NCBI RefSeq assembly: GCF_030268065.1 | Contig: NZ_BSDD01000001.1 | Span: 806,001-870,000, forward strand | Source: Geothrix rubra | GTDB lineage: Bacteria > Acidobacteriota > Holophagae > Holophagales > Holophagaceae | Direction: 5' to 3' | DNA: 64,000 nt | Part shown: piece by piece, positions 18,537 through 27,343 of the stretch | How positions within the stretch are numbered: the first letter of the stretch is position 1 | Layout of the letters: each line of letters begins with the position of its first letter | Notes under the pieces: generated by a model | Seen by the model: the letters and a program-made list of their open reading frames with translations, nothing else | What the model was told of the DNA's origin: nothing | Database searches by the model: none | Translations under genes and position numbers: made by a program

Positions 18537-20194
18537 GCCTCCCCGCCCTCAAGGATCTGTTCGCCCGCCACCGCCAGAAGGCCACGGGCCTCTGGCGCCT
18601 GGGCCAGGACCCCCAGCGGACGGTCTACCTGGAGCACGGCGATGTGGTCTTCGCCGGGAGCACCCACCCCCTGGACCGGCTCACCCACCTGCTGGTGGAG
18701 CGGGGCCGGATCACCCAGGCCCAGCTGGACTACGCCCTGGCCAACCTCAACCCCGGCATGTCCATCGGCAAGAACCTCATCGAGATGGGCTTCATCACCC
18801 AGCGGGACCTGCTGGACGTGGCCCGGGCCCAGGTGGAACGGGTGGTGTGGGCCACCCTGGCCGACGACGAGAACCAGCCCGCCTTCGAGGCCCGGGAACT
18901 GGACGCGACGACCGTCCGCCTCCCCTTCGACACCCCCCTGATGCTGCTGTCGGGCGTCCTGAACCTCCGGAACCGCGAGGCGGTCCTGGAGGAGCTGGGC
19001 CCCCTGAACCAGGTGGTGGTCCTGGAGGGCCGCCGACTCCAGGAGCTCACCCTGCCCCCCGACCTGTCCCGCCTCCCGGCCCTCCTGGACGGCAGCCGGA
19101 CCCTGCTGGAGCTGAGCCGGGAATCCGGGGTTGAGCCCTTCCGCCTCGGGGCCTTCGCCCTCTTCCTGCGGGAGATCGGCTGGGCCCGCCTGCACGAGCT
19201 CCCGCCCCTGGACCGCCGGGCCCTGGAAATGGCCCTGGAGCCGGCCCAGCCGCCCCTGACCCCGGCCCTGCCGGAGCCCCCGTCGGAACCCCAGCCTTCG
19301 CTCTTCTCCGAGATCCACGCCAGCCAGCTCCCCACCACCAACCTGGAGCACCTGTCCGAGGCCCTCGACCAGCTGGGCCCCGACGACGAGCTCCCCGACC
19401 TCCCGGAGCTGGACGACCTCCCGGAATTTCCCGAGCCGCCCGACCTGCCGGAGCCCCTCTCCGTGCCGGTGGCCAGCCCGGAGCAGCCCCTCCGCATCCA
19501 CCACGAGGCCTCGGGGACCACCGAGCTGCCCGAACCCCCCGCGCCGCCGCCCGCGCCCCCCTCCCGGCGGGCCCTGGCCCTGGGCGCCGTGCTGGCCCTC
19601 ATCCTCGGGGCCTGGGGTGGCTTCCGGTACGTCCACCGCCCGGGGCGGAAATCCACTCCTGCTCCCAAGACCGAGGGCGCTCCGGCCCCGGCTGCTCCCA
19701 CCCCGGCCGGCACACCTGCCCCTGTGACACCAGCTCCCCAACCCGAGCCCCCCGCCCCATCCCCCTCCGAGGCCAAGCCCGAACCGCCCAAGCCCGAGGC
19801 CAAGCCTGAGCCGAAGACCCAGGCCCGCGAGGTGGCCCCCGCCTCTCGGGAGGAGCGGTTCAAGGCCATCACGGCGGGCTCCTGGAAGCTGGCCCTGGCC
19901 CAGGGCGAGGCCCACCGGAAGCGTCTCCGCGGGAAATGGACCCTCCGTCTGGAGATCGCCTGCCAGGGCGCCACGGTCCAGCACGCCGCCGAGCTCCTCC
20001 GGAAGCAGGAGCCGGATCTCTTCCTCCTGCCCATGACCATGCGCGACGGACGCACCTGCTACCAGGTGCTCCTGGGAGAATACCGGTCGGAGGCGGCCGC
20101 GCTGCGCGCCGCCCGGCGCCTCCCGGCCCCCTTCCTGGCCGAAGGCAACCGCCCGAAGCCCTTCCGGGTGGCCGAGATCCCCTCCCGGCAATAG
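18533..20194 (+). CDS. DUF4388 (PatA N-terminal-like) membrane protein with SPOR domain
   Basis: 553 aa, starting at the ATG that overlaps the tyrS stop (18521 is an in-frame alternative). Residues 1-230 resemble the DUF4388/PatA-like module of gliding and surface-motility regulators: [53 protein letters not shown]. An acidic-proline linker rich in LPDLPEL-type units (residues 240-335) leads to one transmembrane helix (about 347-365, [18 protein letters not shown]), a long Pro/Ala/Glu-rich stretch, and a C-terminal SPOR-like fold (residues 440-553, [10 protein letters not shown]...[23 protein letters not shown]). That architecture suggests a septal or cell-envelope protein with a cytoplasmic regulatory head; SPOR binds denuded glycan strands. 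Confidence 0.7.
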   Translation: MSLPALKDLFARHRQKATGLWRLGQDPQRTVYLEHGDVVFAGSTHPLDRLTHLLVERGRITQAQLDYALANLNPGMSIGKNLIEMGFITQRDLLDVARAQVERVVWATLADDENQPAFEARELDATTVRLPFDTPLMLLSGVLNLRNREAVLEELGPLNQVVVLEGRRLQELTLPPDLSRLPALLDGSRTLLELSRESGVEPFRLGAFALFLREIGWARLHELPPLDRRALEMALEPAQPPLTPALPEPPSEPQPSLFSEIHASQLPTTNLEHLSEALDQLGPDDELPDLPELDDLPEFPEPPDLPEPLSVPVASPEQPLRIHHEASGTTELPEPPAPPPAPPSRRALALGAVLALILGAWGGFRYVHRPGRKSTPAPKTEGAPAPAAPTPAGTPAPVTPAPQPEPPAPSPSEAKPEPPKPEAKPEPKTQAREVAPASREERFKAITAGSWKLALAQGEAHRKRLRGKWTLRLEIACQGATVQHAAELLRKQEPDLFLLPMTMRDGRTCYQVLLGEYRSEAAALRAARRLPAPFLAEGNRPKPFRVAEIPSRQ

Positions 20195-20254
20195 ATCCCG
20201 TCGAAAGATAAGCTCTGCGATCGCTGAATATATCGCTATTGCATTTTCAAGCTC

Positions 20255-20283
20255 TTTACAATCGGACGAGAAAAGATCATACT
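20255..20283 (+). promoter_or_regulatory. Candidate promoter of rlpA
   Basis: In an AT-rich gap, TTTACA (20255-20260) and CATACT (20278-20283) are separated by 17 bases, a reasonable sigma-70-type pair. Transcription would start near 20290, about 50 bases upstream of the TTG start. The leader could fold a small G5/C5 stem (GGGGG at 20296-20300 with CCCCC at 20316-20320), which might affect translation. Confidence 0.5.
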
Positions 20284-20339
20284 TTCTATGTATATGGGGG
20301 TGCCCTTAAACCAGGCCCCCCAGATCTTTTGGAGTCCAT

Positions 20340-21185
20340 TTGCTGTCCCCCTTCCACCCCACCAACTGGAGCAAGGCCGCTGCGTACTGGATCCACGAGA
20401 TCCACGTGGCCTTCGACCCTCCGGTTCCCGTGGCGCCTGGATCGGGCGGCTTCCTCCGGCGCACGCGCCTGGGCGCGCCCCAGGTGGCGGTGCTGGTGTC
20501 CCTGGCCTTCACCCTCCACTGCACCCGGCCCCCCGAGACCTTCACCGCCCGCCGGACCGGCCTCAGCGGTCCGCCCCAGCAGCCCGGCGACCGGGCCTTC
20601 GTCGAGGAGGGCATGGCCAGCTGGTACGGCGGCGATGACGATGGATTCTCCGGCAGGCCGACGGCCAGCGGGGAGATTTTCGATCCCGACAAGTACACCT
20701 GCGCCCACCGGACCCTGCCCCTCGGGAGCCTGGTGGAGGTGCGCAACCTGGAGAACGGCAAGCGCGGCATCTTCCGGGTGAACGACCGGGGTCCCTTCAT
20801 CAAGGGGCGCATCCTGGATCTCTCCCGCAAGGGCGCGGAGGAACTCGGGTTCTCGGACCAGGGGACGGCCCGGGTCCGCATCCGCAGCGTGGACGCCCTG
20901 GGCGCCCCCGCTGCCCTGGACCCCGCCCTCGACCGGATGGATCCCTATGTGGTACAGGTGGCCGCCCTGTCGAATCCCGAGAATGTGAAGGCTCTCCAGG
21001 ACCAGCTTGAGGATGCCTTCGGCCCCGTCACCACCCAGGATGCCCTCACCCGGGGGGGGATCTCCGTCAAGCGCGTCCGCGTGGGCAGCTACACCAACCG
21101 GCAGGATGCCGAGAAGGCCGCCGAGCAGCTCGCCAAACTCCTGAAGGACCGTGGTGTCGAACCCTTCATCACCCGCCGCCGCTGA
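20340..21185 (+). CDS. rlpA: RlpA-like septal lytic transglycosylase with SPOR domain
   Basis: 281 aa from TTG 20340 with GGAG at 20330-20333; GTG at 20430 is an alternative giving a shorter basic leader before the hydrophobic segment VAVLVSLAFTLHC. Cys near residue 61 could be lipidated although the box (TLHC) is weak. Residues 90-180 are the double-psi beta-barrel: GMASWYGGDDDGFSGRPTASGEIFD, TCAHRTLPLGSLVEV, VNDRGPFIKGRILDLSRKGAEELGF, with the catalytic Asp in NDRGP. Residues 195-281 are a SPOR domain (VVQVAALSNPENVKALQDQL). RlpA cleaves or binds naked glycan at the septum. It follows another SPOR protein gene. Confidence 0.9.
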   Translation: MLSPFHPTNWSKAAAYWIHEIHVAFDPPVPVAPGSGGFLRRTRLGAPQVAVLVSLAFTLHCTRPPETFTARRTGLSGPPQQPGDRAFVEEGMASWYGGDDDGFSGRPTASGEIFDPDKYTCAHRTLPLGSLVEVRNLENGKRGIFRVNDRGPFIKGRILDLSRKGAEELGFSDQGTARVRIRSVDALGAPAALDPALDRMDPYVVQVAALSNPENVKALQDQLEDAFGPVTTQDALTRGGISVKRVRVGSYTNRQDAEKAAEQLAKLLKDRGVEPFITRRR

Positions 21186-21858
21186 TCCCCAGCGCCCCTT
21201 CCTGGTCATCCCGGCCGGGGGGCGGGGCCTGCGCATGGGGGGCGGCCTGCCCAAGCAGTTCCGGGACTGGGGGGGACGCCCCCTCCTCCGGGCCACCGTC
21301 GAGGCCTTCCTGGCCCCGGGCATGCCGCACCTGGCCGGCATCGCCCTCGCCGTCCCACCCGCCCATCTCGCGGAGGCCAAGTCCTGGGATTTTCCGGTCC
21401 CCTGCTGGGTGATGCAGGGCGGGGACACCCGCCAGTCCTCCGTGTGGGCGGCCCTCCAGAGCCTTCCCGACCTGCCCATGGCGCCGGTGATGATCCATGA
21501 CGCCGTCCGGCCCTTTCCGCCTGCCACCCCGCTCTGGGAGGCCCTCGAGGCCCTCAACCAGTACGACGGCGTCCTGCTCGGGGAGCCCTCCACCGACACC
21601 CTGAAGCGGGTGGATGCCGAGGGCCGGGTGCTGCGCACGGAGCCCCGCGAGGAATTCTTCCGGGCCCAGACCCCCCAGATCGCGCGGCTGGGTACCTGGC
21701 GCCAGGCCTTCCGGTCCGCCGAGGAGGCCGGCTTCACCGGCACGGACGATGTCGCCCTCCTGGAGCGGCTGGGCCTCGCCGTGAAGATCATCCCCAGCCC
21801 CAGCTCCAACCTGAAGCTCACCACCCCCGAGGACTGGGAGCGGGCCCTGCCCCGCTGA
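21151..21858 (+). CDS. ispD: 2-C-methyl-D-erythritol 4-phosphate cytidylyltransferase
   Basis: 235 aa. The GTG at 21151 (or 21154) overlaps rlpA by about 35 bases; no later start codon precedes the nucleotide loop. IspD motifs: VIPAGGRGLRMGGGLPKQF (CTP-binding), MQGGDTRQSSVWAAL, MIHDAVRPF, EPSTDTLKRVD, FRAQTPQ and FTGTDDVALLE. It makes CDP-ME in the MEP isoprenoid pathway. IspF is not adjacent. Start assignment is uncertain; the overlap suggests translational coupling with rlpA. Confidence 0.93.
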   Translation: MVSNPSSPAAADPQRPFLVIPAGGRGLRMGGGLPKQFRDWGGRPLLRATVEAFLAPGMPHLAGIALAVPPAHLAEAKSWDFPVPCWVMQGGDTRQSSVWAALQSLPDLPMAPVMIHDAVRPFPPATPLWEALEALNQYDGVLLGEPSTDTLKRVDAEGRVLRTEPREEFFRAQTPQIARLGTWRQAFRSAEEAGFTGTDDVALLERLGLAVKIIPSPSSNLKLTTPEDWERALPR

Positions 21859-21910
21859 CCGCCAACCACGGTGTGTGGTGGCTGGACCCACAATCCGGCC
21901 TTCTTCATCT

Positions 21911-21939
21911 CTATCCAAACCATGAAATGATTTGGATAG
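21911..21939. promoter_or_regulatory. Perfect dyad upstream of lpxC
   Basis: CTATCCAAA (21911-21919) and TTTGGATAG (21931-21939) form a perfect 9-bp dyad around an 11-base AT-rich centre, 43 bases before the lpxC start and 52 after the ispD stop. There is no U tract. It may be an operator or a weak terminator; I cannot decide from sequence. Confidence 0.45.
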
Positions 21940-21982
21940 CAAAACGGCATGAAACTGGCTTGGGGATTTGCGAGGACCTTCC

Positions 21983-22900
21983 ATGCCCCGCAGCGTACAG
22001 CCCCAGACCCTCGGCCGTGAGATCACGATCTCGGGCCACGGCCTGCACGGCAATCGGCCCTGCACGGTGCGACTCGTGCCCGTGGAGGCCCCCACCGGCC
22101 TGCGCTTCGTCCACCTGCCCACTGGCACCGAGCTCCCCGTGAAGGCGGCCCTGGCCGGCGACCTCGTCCTCTCCACCACCCTGGTGAAAGACGGCGTGCG
22201 GCTGCAGACCATCGAGCACCTCCTCTCCGCCCTGATGGGCCTGGAGATCGAACACCTCCGCATCGAAGTGGACGCCGAGGAGCTGCCCATCCTGGACGGC
22301 AGCGCCGGTCCCTGGGTGGAGGCCATCCTGGAGGCCGGCGTGGCAACCCTGGAGGGCCGCCGCCGGTTCCTCAGGATCACCCGGCCCGTGGAAGTCCGGC
22401 AGGGGAACCGCTGGATCCGCGTCTCGCCCTTCGACGGCCTGCGCCTGCGCTACACCATCGACTTCCCGGTGCCCGCCCTCGGCCGCCAGAGCCGTGAGCT
22501 GAGCCTCACCCCGGAGAAGTACCGCCGGGAACTGGGGGGCGCCCGCACCTTCTGCCTGGCCCAGGAGATCGAGGCCATGCGCGCCCGGGGCCTGGCCCTG
22601 GGGGGCAGCCTCGACAATGCCGTGGTCTTCGGCAACGAAGGCCCCCTGAACGAGTCCCTCCGCTTCGAGGACGAGGCCGTCCGCCACAAGATGCTCGACC
22701 TGGTGGGCGACCTCGCCCTGCTCGGCGCCCCGATGCTCGGCCTCGTGGAGGCCCACGCCGCCGGCCATGCCCTGCACGTGGGGCTGACCCAGGCCATCCT
22801 CGCCGACCCCAGCTGCTGGGAGTGGACCGAGGAAGCCGTGCCTGCCAACGTCCGATTCTTCTTCCAGTCCTCCCAGTCCCCGGTCGCCCAGCCGGCCTGA
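21983..22900 (+). CDS. lpxC: UDP-3-O-acyl-N-acetylglucosamine deacetylase
   Basis: 305 aa from the ATG at 21983 with CGAGGA 6 bases upstream. Zn ligands and catalytic motifs are present: LQTIEHLLSALMGL (His), EELPILDGSAGPW (Glu and Asp), RHKMLDLVGDLALLG (His, Asp) and EAHAAGHALHVGL (His). LpxC commits UDP-acyl-GlcNAc to lipid A in the cytoplasm, so the organism makes LPS. Length matches the family. It precedes hisD by 54 bases with no obvious shared role. Confidence 0.97.
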   Translation: MPRSVQPQTLGREITISGHGLHGNRPCTVRLVPVEAPTGLRFVHLPTGTELPVKAALAGDLVLSTTLVKDGVRLQTIEHLLSALMGLEIEHLRIEVDAEELPILDGSAGPWVEAILEAGVATLEGRRRFLRITRPVEVRQGNRWIRVSPFDGLRLRYTIDFPVPALGRQSRELSLTPEKYRRELGGARTFCLAQEIEAMRARGLALGGSLDNAVVFGNEGPLNESLRFEDEAVRHKMLDLVGDLALLGAPMLGLVEAHAAGHALHVGLTQAILADPSCWEWTEEAVPANVRFFFQSSQSPVAQPA

Positions 22901-22954
22901 TTCCCGGTTGCGGGGTACGGTTCCCGCTGGCAAGCTGTTCCCTTCACCCGAGAG

Positions 22955-24289
22955 GTGTACAGGTGTTACTTCATCCCCATTGCTGACCTGACGGACCGGG
23001 CGGAGCTGCCCCGGTGGGTGGCCTCCCTGACCAGGAGCAGCGAGACGGAAGAAGACACCCGGCGGACGGTCGCGGCCATCCTGGGCGATGTGCGCAGCCG
23101 CGGCCTCGACGCGGCCCTGGACTGGACCGAACGGCTCGATGGCGTGCGACTGGATCCCGCCGCGCTCCGCGTCTCCGCCACCGCCTTTGCGGAGGCCCGG
23201 ACCCGCCTCGACCGGGAGCGGCCGGAGCTCATGGCGGCCCTGCGGGTGATGATCGGGAACGTCCGCCGCTTCGCCGAGGGCCAGCGGGCCTGCCTCCACG
23301 ACCTGGAACTCCCCCTTCCCGGCGGCGGCACGGTGGGCGAGCGCTGGTGCCCCCTGGGCACCGTGGGCGTCTACATCCCCGGCGGCCGGGCCTTCTATCC
23401 CTCCACCCTGGCCATGACCGTCATCCCCGCCCAGGTGGCCGGCGTCGGCCGGATCGTGGGCGTGACCCCGCCCCGGCCCCAGCCCACCCTGCCCGGCGCG
23501 TGGGGCGTGGATCCCCTCGTGCTCGCCTGCGCCGCGGAGCTGGGCCTGGAGGAACTGATCCCGATGGGCGGCGCCCAGGCCCTGGGCTGGCTGGCCTACG
23601 GTGAGCCCGCCGTGGACCTGGTGGCGGGCCCAGGCAACCGCTTCGTGGCCGAGGCCAAGCGCCAGCTCCTGGGCGTCTGCGGCATCGACGCCCTGGCGGG
23701 TCCCACGGAACTCCTGGTGCTGGCCGACGGCAGCGCCGATCCCGCCTGGGTGGCCGAGGACCTGCTGGCCCAGGCGGAGCACGATCCCGATGCCGCCGCC
23801 GTCCTCGTCAGCGGGGACCGCACGCTGCTGGAGGCCGTGGCCACCGAGCTCGCCACCCGGGCGGAGGCCTCCCCGCGCCGCGAGATCCTGGCCCAGAGCC
23901 TCGCCCGCCACGGCCGCCTCGTGCACGCCGGAAAGGAGCTGGCCATCGCCCTGGCTCAGGCCTGGGCCCCGGAGCACCTGGAGCTCTGCGTGGGAGATCC
24001 GGAAGCCTGGCTCCCCGCCCTCACGGCGGCTGGCGCAGTCTTCATCGGCAGCGCCAGCGCCGAGGCCTTCGGGGACTACGGCGCCGGTCCCAACCACGTG
24101 TTGCCCACCAGCCGCACCGCCCGCTACACCAGCCCCCTGGGCGTGGCCACCTACCTCAAGCGCCAGAGCCTCCTGGCCCTGGCCCCGGCGGACGCCCGGG
24201 CCATGGCCCCCTGGGTGAACCGGCTGGCCGAGGCCGAGGGCCTGCCCCACCACGGCCGCAGCGCCGACCTCCGCCACCATCACCCCTAG
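22955..24289 (+). CDS. hisD: Histidinol dehydrogenase
   Basis: 444 aa, starting at GTG 22955; GAGAGG just upstream is too close to be a good ribosome site, so the start is uncertain. Motifs: ERWCPLGTVGVYIPGGRAFYPST, NAD-binding AGVGRIVGVTPP, IPMGGAQALGWLAYG, VDLVAGPGNRFVAEAKR, LLAQAEHDPDA (Gln and His zinc ligands), SAEAFGDYGAGPNHVLPT and GLPHHGRSADLR. It oxidises histidinol to histidine in two steps. It is the first gene of the histidine operon. No histidine leader peptide or attenuator is visible in the 54 bases before it. Confidence 0.96.
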   Translation: MYRCYFIPIADLTDRAELPRWVASLTRSSETEEDTRRTVAAILGDVRSRGLDAALDWTERLDGVRLDPAALRVSATAFAEARTRLDRERPELMAALRVMIGNVRRFAEGQRACLHDLELPLPGGGTVGERWCPLGTVGVYIPGGRAFYPSTLAMTVIPAQVAGVGRIVGVTPPRPQPTLPGAWGVDPLVLACAAELGLEELIPMGGAQALGWLAYGEPAVDLVAGPGNRFVAEAKRQLLGVCGIDALAGPTELLVLADGSADPAWVAEDLLAQAEHDPDAAAVLVSGDRTLLEAVATELATRAEASPRREILAQSLARHGRLVHAGKELAIALAQAWAPEHLELCVGDPEAWLPALTAAGAVFIGSASAEAFGDYGAGPNHVLPTSRTARYTSPLGVATYLKRQSLLALAPADARAMAPWVNRLAEAEGLPHHGRSADLRHHHP

Positions 24290-24372
24290 GGCGCGGTTTT
24301 TCCCACCGTGCCCGACGCCGCTCCGTGATCCCCGGAAGCCTCGCCTTCGCCTACCCTGATTTCGAGCCCCCC

Positions 24373-26136
24373 ATGACCTTCCTCCGACCCGACCTGAACG
24401 ATCTGCCCGCCTACCGGCGTCCCCCGGAACCGGAGGGCGGCGTCCGCCTCCACATGAACGAGGCCCCCACGGACTGGCCCCCGGCTGCCCGGGCGGCCCT
24501 CCTGGAGCGGCTGGCCCGGCTCCCCTTCCACCAGTACCCCGAGCGCCAGGGGGAACTCACCGAACGGTTGCGGCGGCGGATGGGCGCGCCCGAAGGCGGC
24601 CTGCTGCTGGGCCCCTCCTCCGGCGCCCTGCTGGACCTGGTGGCCATGGCGGGCTTGGAGCCCGGCGACACCGTGGGCATCCCCGATCCCGGCTTCAGCC
24701 TCTATCCGCTGCTCGTCCGCCGCCACGGCGGCCGCGTGCGGACCGTGCCCGTGGGCGAAGGCCTGCCCCTGGCCCCCTGGTTCGCGGCCCTGGACTGCCG
24801 GCAGCTCTGGCTCACCCTCCCCAACAACCCCACCGGCGCCTGGATCCCGCCGGCGGAGCTCGAGCCCCTGCTGGCGGCCGCCGCCGCCCGGCCCCGGCCG
24901 CCCCTCGTGGTGCTTGACGAGGCCTACGCCGAGTTCGCTCCCGCCACCCACCGGCTGGCGGTGGACCGCTACCCGAACCTCCTGCTGCTCCGCACCTTCA
25001 GCAAGGCCCTGGCCTCCGCCGCCTGGCGGCTCGGCTACCTGATCGGCGATCCGATCCTGGTGGGGAAGCTGGCCGCCCTGCAGCTCCCCTATTCCCTGCC
25101 CGCCGCCAGCCTGGAGGCCCTGGACGTGGCCCTGGACTTCGCCGCCGCGTTCGAGGCCACGGTGCGCGCCCTGCCGGAACGCCGGGAGCGCCTCGCCGCC
25201 GCCTTGCCCGCCCACCGGGCCGCCCCCAGCGAAGCCAACTTCCTCCTGGTGTCCCCGGACCCCGCCGATTCCCTGGAGGCCGCCGGCCTGAAGGTGCGGC
25301 GCCTGGCGTCCGCCGACGCGGCGCGCATGACCGTGGGCGACGAGCCCGCCACCGCCCGCGTGGCCCGGGCCCTGGGCGGGACGCTGCCGCCGCCCGCGCC
25401 CCGGCCGCGGCGGCGGCTCCTGGCCCTGGACATCGACGGCGTGCTCATCGACGCGGACCGCAGCTTCATGGAAGCCGTGGCCCGCGCCCTGGCGGACCTG
25501 CGCCCGGCCCTGCCCTGGTCCGACGGGGCGTACCGCGCCTTCAAGCGCCTGGGCGGCTTCAACAACGACTTCCGCCTCGCCGCCGGAGCCCTGGCCCTGG
25601 CCGAAATCCACGGGGACCGCGACCTTGCGCCGCTGCTCACCGCCGCCGATGGCCGCGGCCTCCCCGAACTGGAGGCGCGGATGGCCGCCCTGGAGCCGGA
25701 GGCCCAGATCGCCGTCCAGCGCCACTACGCGGACACCATCCAGCTGGAGAAGCCCCTGGTGGCCCTGGCGGACCTGGAGGCCACCGGCTGGGACCTGGCG
25801 GTGCTCACGGGCCGTCCGCCGGAGGAGCTGGATCTCGCCTGGCGGGTGCTGGGCTTCCGCCTGCCCGCCGTCTGCGATGCCGCGCCGCACCTGCGGAAGC
25901 CGGAGCCCGCGGGCCTGCTCCAGCTGGCCGACGCCTTCCGGTCCGAGGAGGTGGTCTTCGCCGGGGACACGGTGGACGACGCCCGCTGCCTCCGGGCCGC
26001 GGCGGCCCTGCGGCCCGAGATCGCCTGGCGCTTCGCGGCGCTGGGGGAGGACCGGGACCGCTTCGCGGCGCCCGGGGATGTCCAGTTCGCGAGCCTCCGC
26101 GAGCTGCTGCCGATGCTGACGAGGGAGCCCGCATGA
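24373..26136 (+). CDS. hisC: Fusion: histidinol-phosphate aminotransferase + HAD phosphatase
   Basis: 587 aa from ATG 24373 (GTG 24325 is an in-frame alternative). Residues 1-340 are HisC, a PLP aminotransferase: LHMNEAPTDWPP, LLGPSSGALLDL, LTLPNNPTGAWI, VVLDEAYAEF and RTFSKALASAAWRLGYLIG with Lys211 as PLP lysine. Residues 345-585 are a HAD-superfamily hydrolase: LALDIDGVLIDADRS (nucleophile Asp353, Asp355), Thr479 in VLTGRPPEEL, Lys509 in LRKPEPAG, and FAGDTVDDARC near residue 530. The operon has hisB with dehydratase only and no hisN, so this HAD is the best candidate for histidinol-phosphate phosphatase, the step after HisC. The stop overlaps hisB (ATGA). Confidence 0.9.
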   Translation: MTFLRPDLNDLPAYRRPPEPEGGVRLHMNEAPTDWPPAARAALLERLARLPFHQYPERQGELTERLRRRMGAPEGGLLLGPSSGALLDLVAMAGLEPGDTVGIPDPGFSLYPLLVRRHGGRVRTVPVGEGLPLAPWFAALDCRQLWLTLPNNPTGAWIPPAELEPLLAAAAARPRPPLVVLDEAYAEFAPATHRLAVDRYPNLLLLRTFSKALASAAWRLGYLIGDPILVGKLAALQLPYSLPAASLEALDVALDFAAAFEATVRALPERRERLAAALPAHRAAPSEANFLLVSPDPADSLEAAGLKVRRLASADAARMTVGDEPATARVARALGGTLPPPAPRPRRRLLALDIDGVLIDADRSFMEAVARALADLRPALPWSDGAYRAFKRLGGFNNDFRLAAGALALAEIHGDRDLAPLLTAADGRGLPELEARMAALEPEAQIAVQRHYADTIQLEKPLVALADLEATGWDLAVLTGRPPEELDLAWRVLGFRLPAVCDAAPHLRKPEPAGLLQLADAFRSEEVVFAGDTVDDARCLRAAAALRPEIAWRFAALGEDRDRFAAPGDVQFASLRELLPMLTREPA

Positions 26137-26717
26137 GAACCGCCGCCATCGAACGCCGCACCGCCGAGACCCGAGTGAGCCTCCAGCTGGCCCTGGATGG
26201 GGGCGAGACCCGCATCCGCACGGGCCTGGGCTTCTTCGACCACATGCTGATGCAGCTGGCGCGCCACGGCGGGCTGGGCCTCGTGATCGAGGCGGAGGGC
26301 GACCTGCCCGTGGACAGCCACCACCTCGTCGAGGACGTGGGCCTCTGCCTGGGCGATGCCCTGAAGGAGGCCCTGGGCGACCGCGCGGGCCTCGCCCGGT
26401 TCGCCCACGCCTACGTGCCCCTGGACGAGGCCCTGGCTCGGGTGGTGGTGGACCTCTCCGGCCGGCCCTGGTGCGAATTCCATGCGGACCTGCCGCCGGT
26501 GGTGCTGGGCGACGGCTTCCAGACGGAGATGGTGCGGGAGTTCTTCATCGCCCTGGCCATGCGGGGCGGGCTGGCCCTCCACGCGGACCTGCTGCGGGGC
26601 GTGAACACCCATCACAAGGTCGAGGCCCTCTTCAAGGCCCTCGCCCGGGCCCTGCGCGGGGCCGTCCGCCTCGAGGGGAGCGGGATCCCCTCCACGAAGG
26701 GGACCCTGTCGGCATGA
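26133..26717 (+). CDS. hisB: Imidazoleglycerol-phosphate dehydratase
   Basis: 194 aa, monofunctional dehydratase with no N-terminal phosphatase domain. Manganese and substrate motifs: RIRTGLGFFDHMLMQLARH, VDSHHLVEDVGLCLGDALKEALG, GFQTEMVREFFIAL and GVNTHHKVEALFKALARAL. It dehydrates IGP to imidazoleacetol phosphate, which HisC then transaminates. ATGA overlaps on both sides tie it translationally to the HisC-HAD gene and to hisH. Confidence 0.97.
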   Translation: MRTAAIERRTAETRVSLQLALDGGETRIRTGLGFFDHMLMQLARHGGLGLVIEAEGDLPVDSHHLVEDVGLCLGDALKEALGDRAGLARFAHAYVPLDEALARVVVDLSGRPWCEFHADLPPVVLGDGFQTEMVREFFIALAMRGGLALHADLLRGVNTHHKVEALFKALARALRGAVRLEGSGIPSTKGTLSA

Positions 26718-27343
26718 TCACGCTCATCGACTACGGCGCCGGCAACCTGGCCTCCCTGGAGGGGGCCCTCGACCGGCTGGGCCTCGAGTACGTGCGGGCC
26801 GAGCGCCCCGACCAGGGCGCGGAAACCGGTCCCCTCGTGCTTCCGGGCGTGGGCCACTTCGAAGCCGCCCAGAAGGCCTTGCGCGACCGGGGCTGGTGGC
26901 GGGAGATCCCCGGCCTCGTGGCCGACGGCCGCCCCCTCCTGGGCATCTGCCTGGGCCTCCAGCTCCTGGCGGAGGGCAGCGAGGAGGCGCCCCGCGCCAC
27001 GGGACTGTCCCTGCTGCCCGGCATCGTGCGCCGCCTGGGACCGGGGGTGAAGGTGCCCCACATGGGCTGGAGCCAGATCCAGCCGAACATCCCCCACCCC
27101 GGGCTGCCCGACGCCAAGGGCGCCTGGCTCTACTTCGTCCACAGCTACGCCCTGGACCCGGGCCGGGAGACCGTCTACACCGCCCGCCACGGGCGCCCGT
27201 TCTCCGCCGTGGAGGCCCGGGGCACGGTCATGGGCTTCCAGCCCCACCCCGAGAAGTCCGGCCCCGCCGGGCTGCTCCTGCTCCAGTCGGCCCTGGCCTG
27301 GATGGGCGCCGCCGCGCCGACCCCGGAGGCCCCATGCAACTGA
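26714..27343 (+). CDS. hisH: Imidazole glycerol phosphate synthase, glutaminase subunit
   Basis: 209 aa, class I glutamine amidotransferase. IDYGAGNLASLEGALDRLG at the N-terminus, PGVGHFEAA (oxyanion region), the Cys nucleophile in LLGICLGLQLLAEGS, PHMGWSQI and the His/Glu pair in MGFQPHPEKSG are present. It supplies ammonia to HisF. The start overlaps the hisB stop by 4 bases and the end overlaps hisA by 10. HisF is encoded one gene further along. Confidence 0.97.
   Translation: MITLIDYGAGNLASLEGALDRLGLEYVRAERPDQGAETGPLVLPGVGHFEAAQKALRDRGWWREIPGLVADGRPLLGICLGLQLLAEGSEEAPRATGLSLLPGIVRRLGPGVKVPHMGWSQIQPNIPHPGLPDAKGAWLYFVHSYALDPGRETVYTARHGRPFSAVEARGTVMGFQPHPEKSGPAGLLLLQSALAWMGAAAPTPEAPCN

Noticed and set aside
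22901-22954. Histidine leader peptide or T-box before hisD
   Set aside because: No run of His codons, no terminator/antiterminator and only 54 bases of space.
26133-26717. HisB as bifunctional with histidinol-phosphate phosphatase
   Set aside because: The protein is only 194 aa and starts at the dehydratase domain; no DxD phosphatase motif precedes it.
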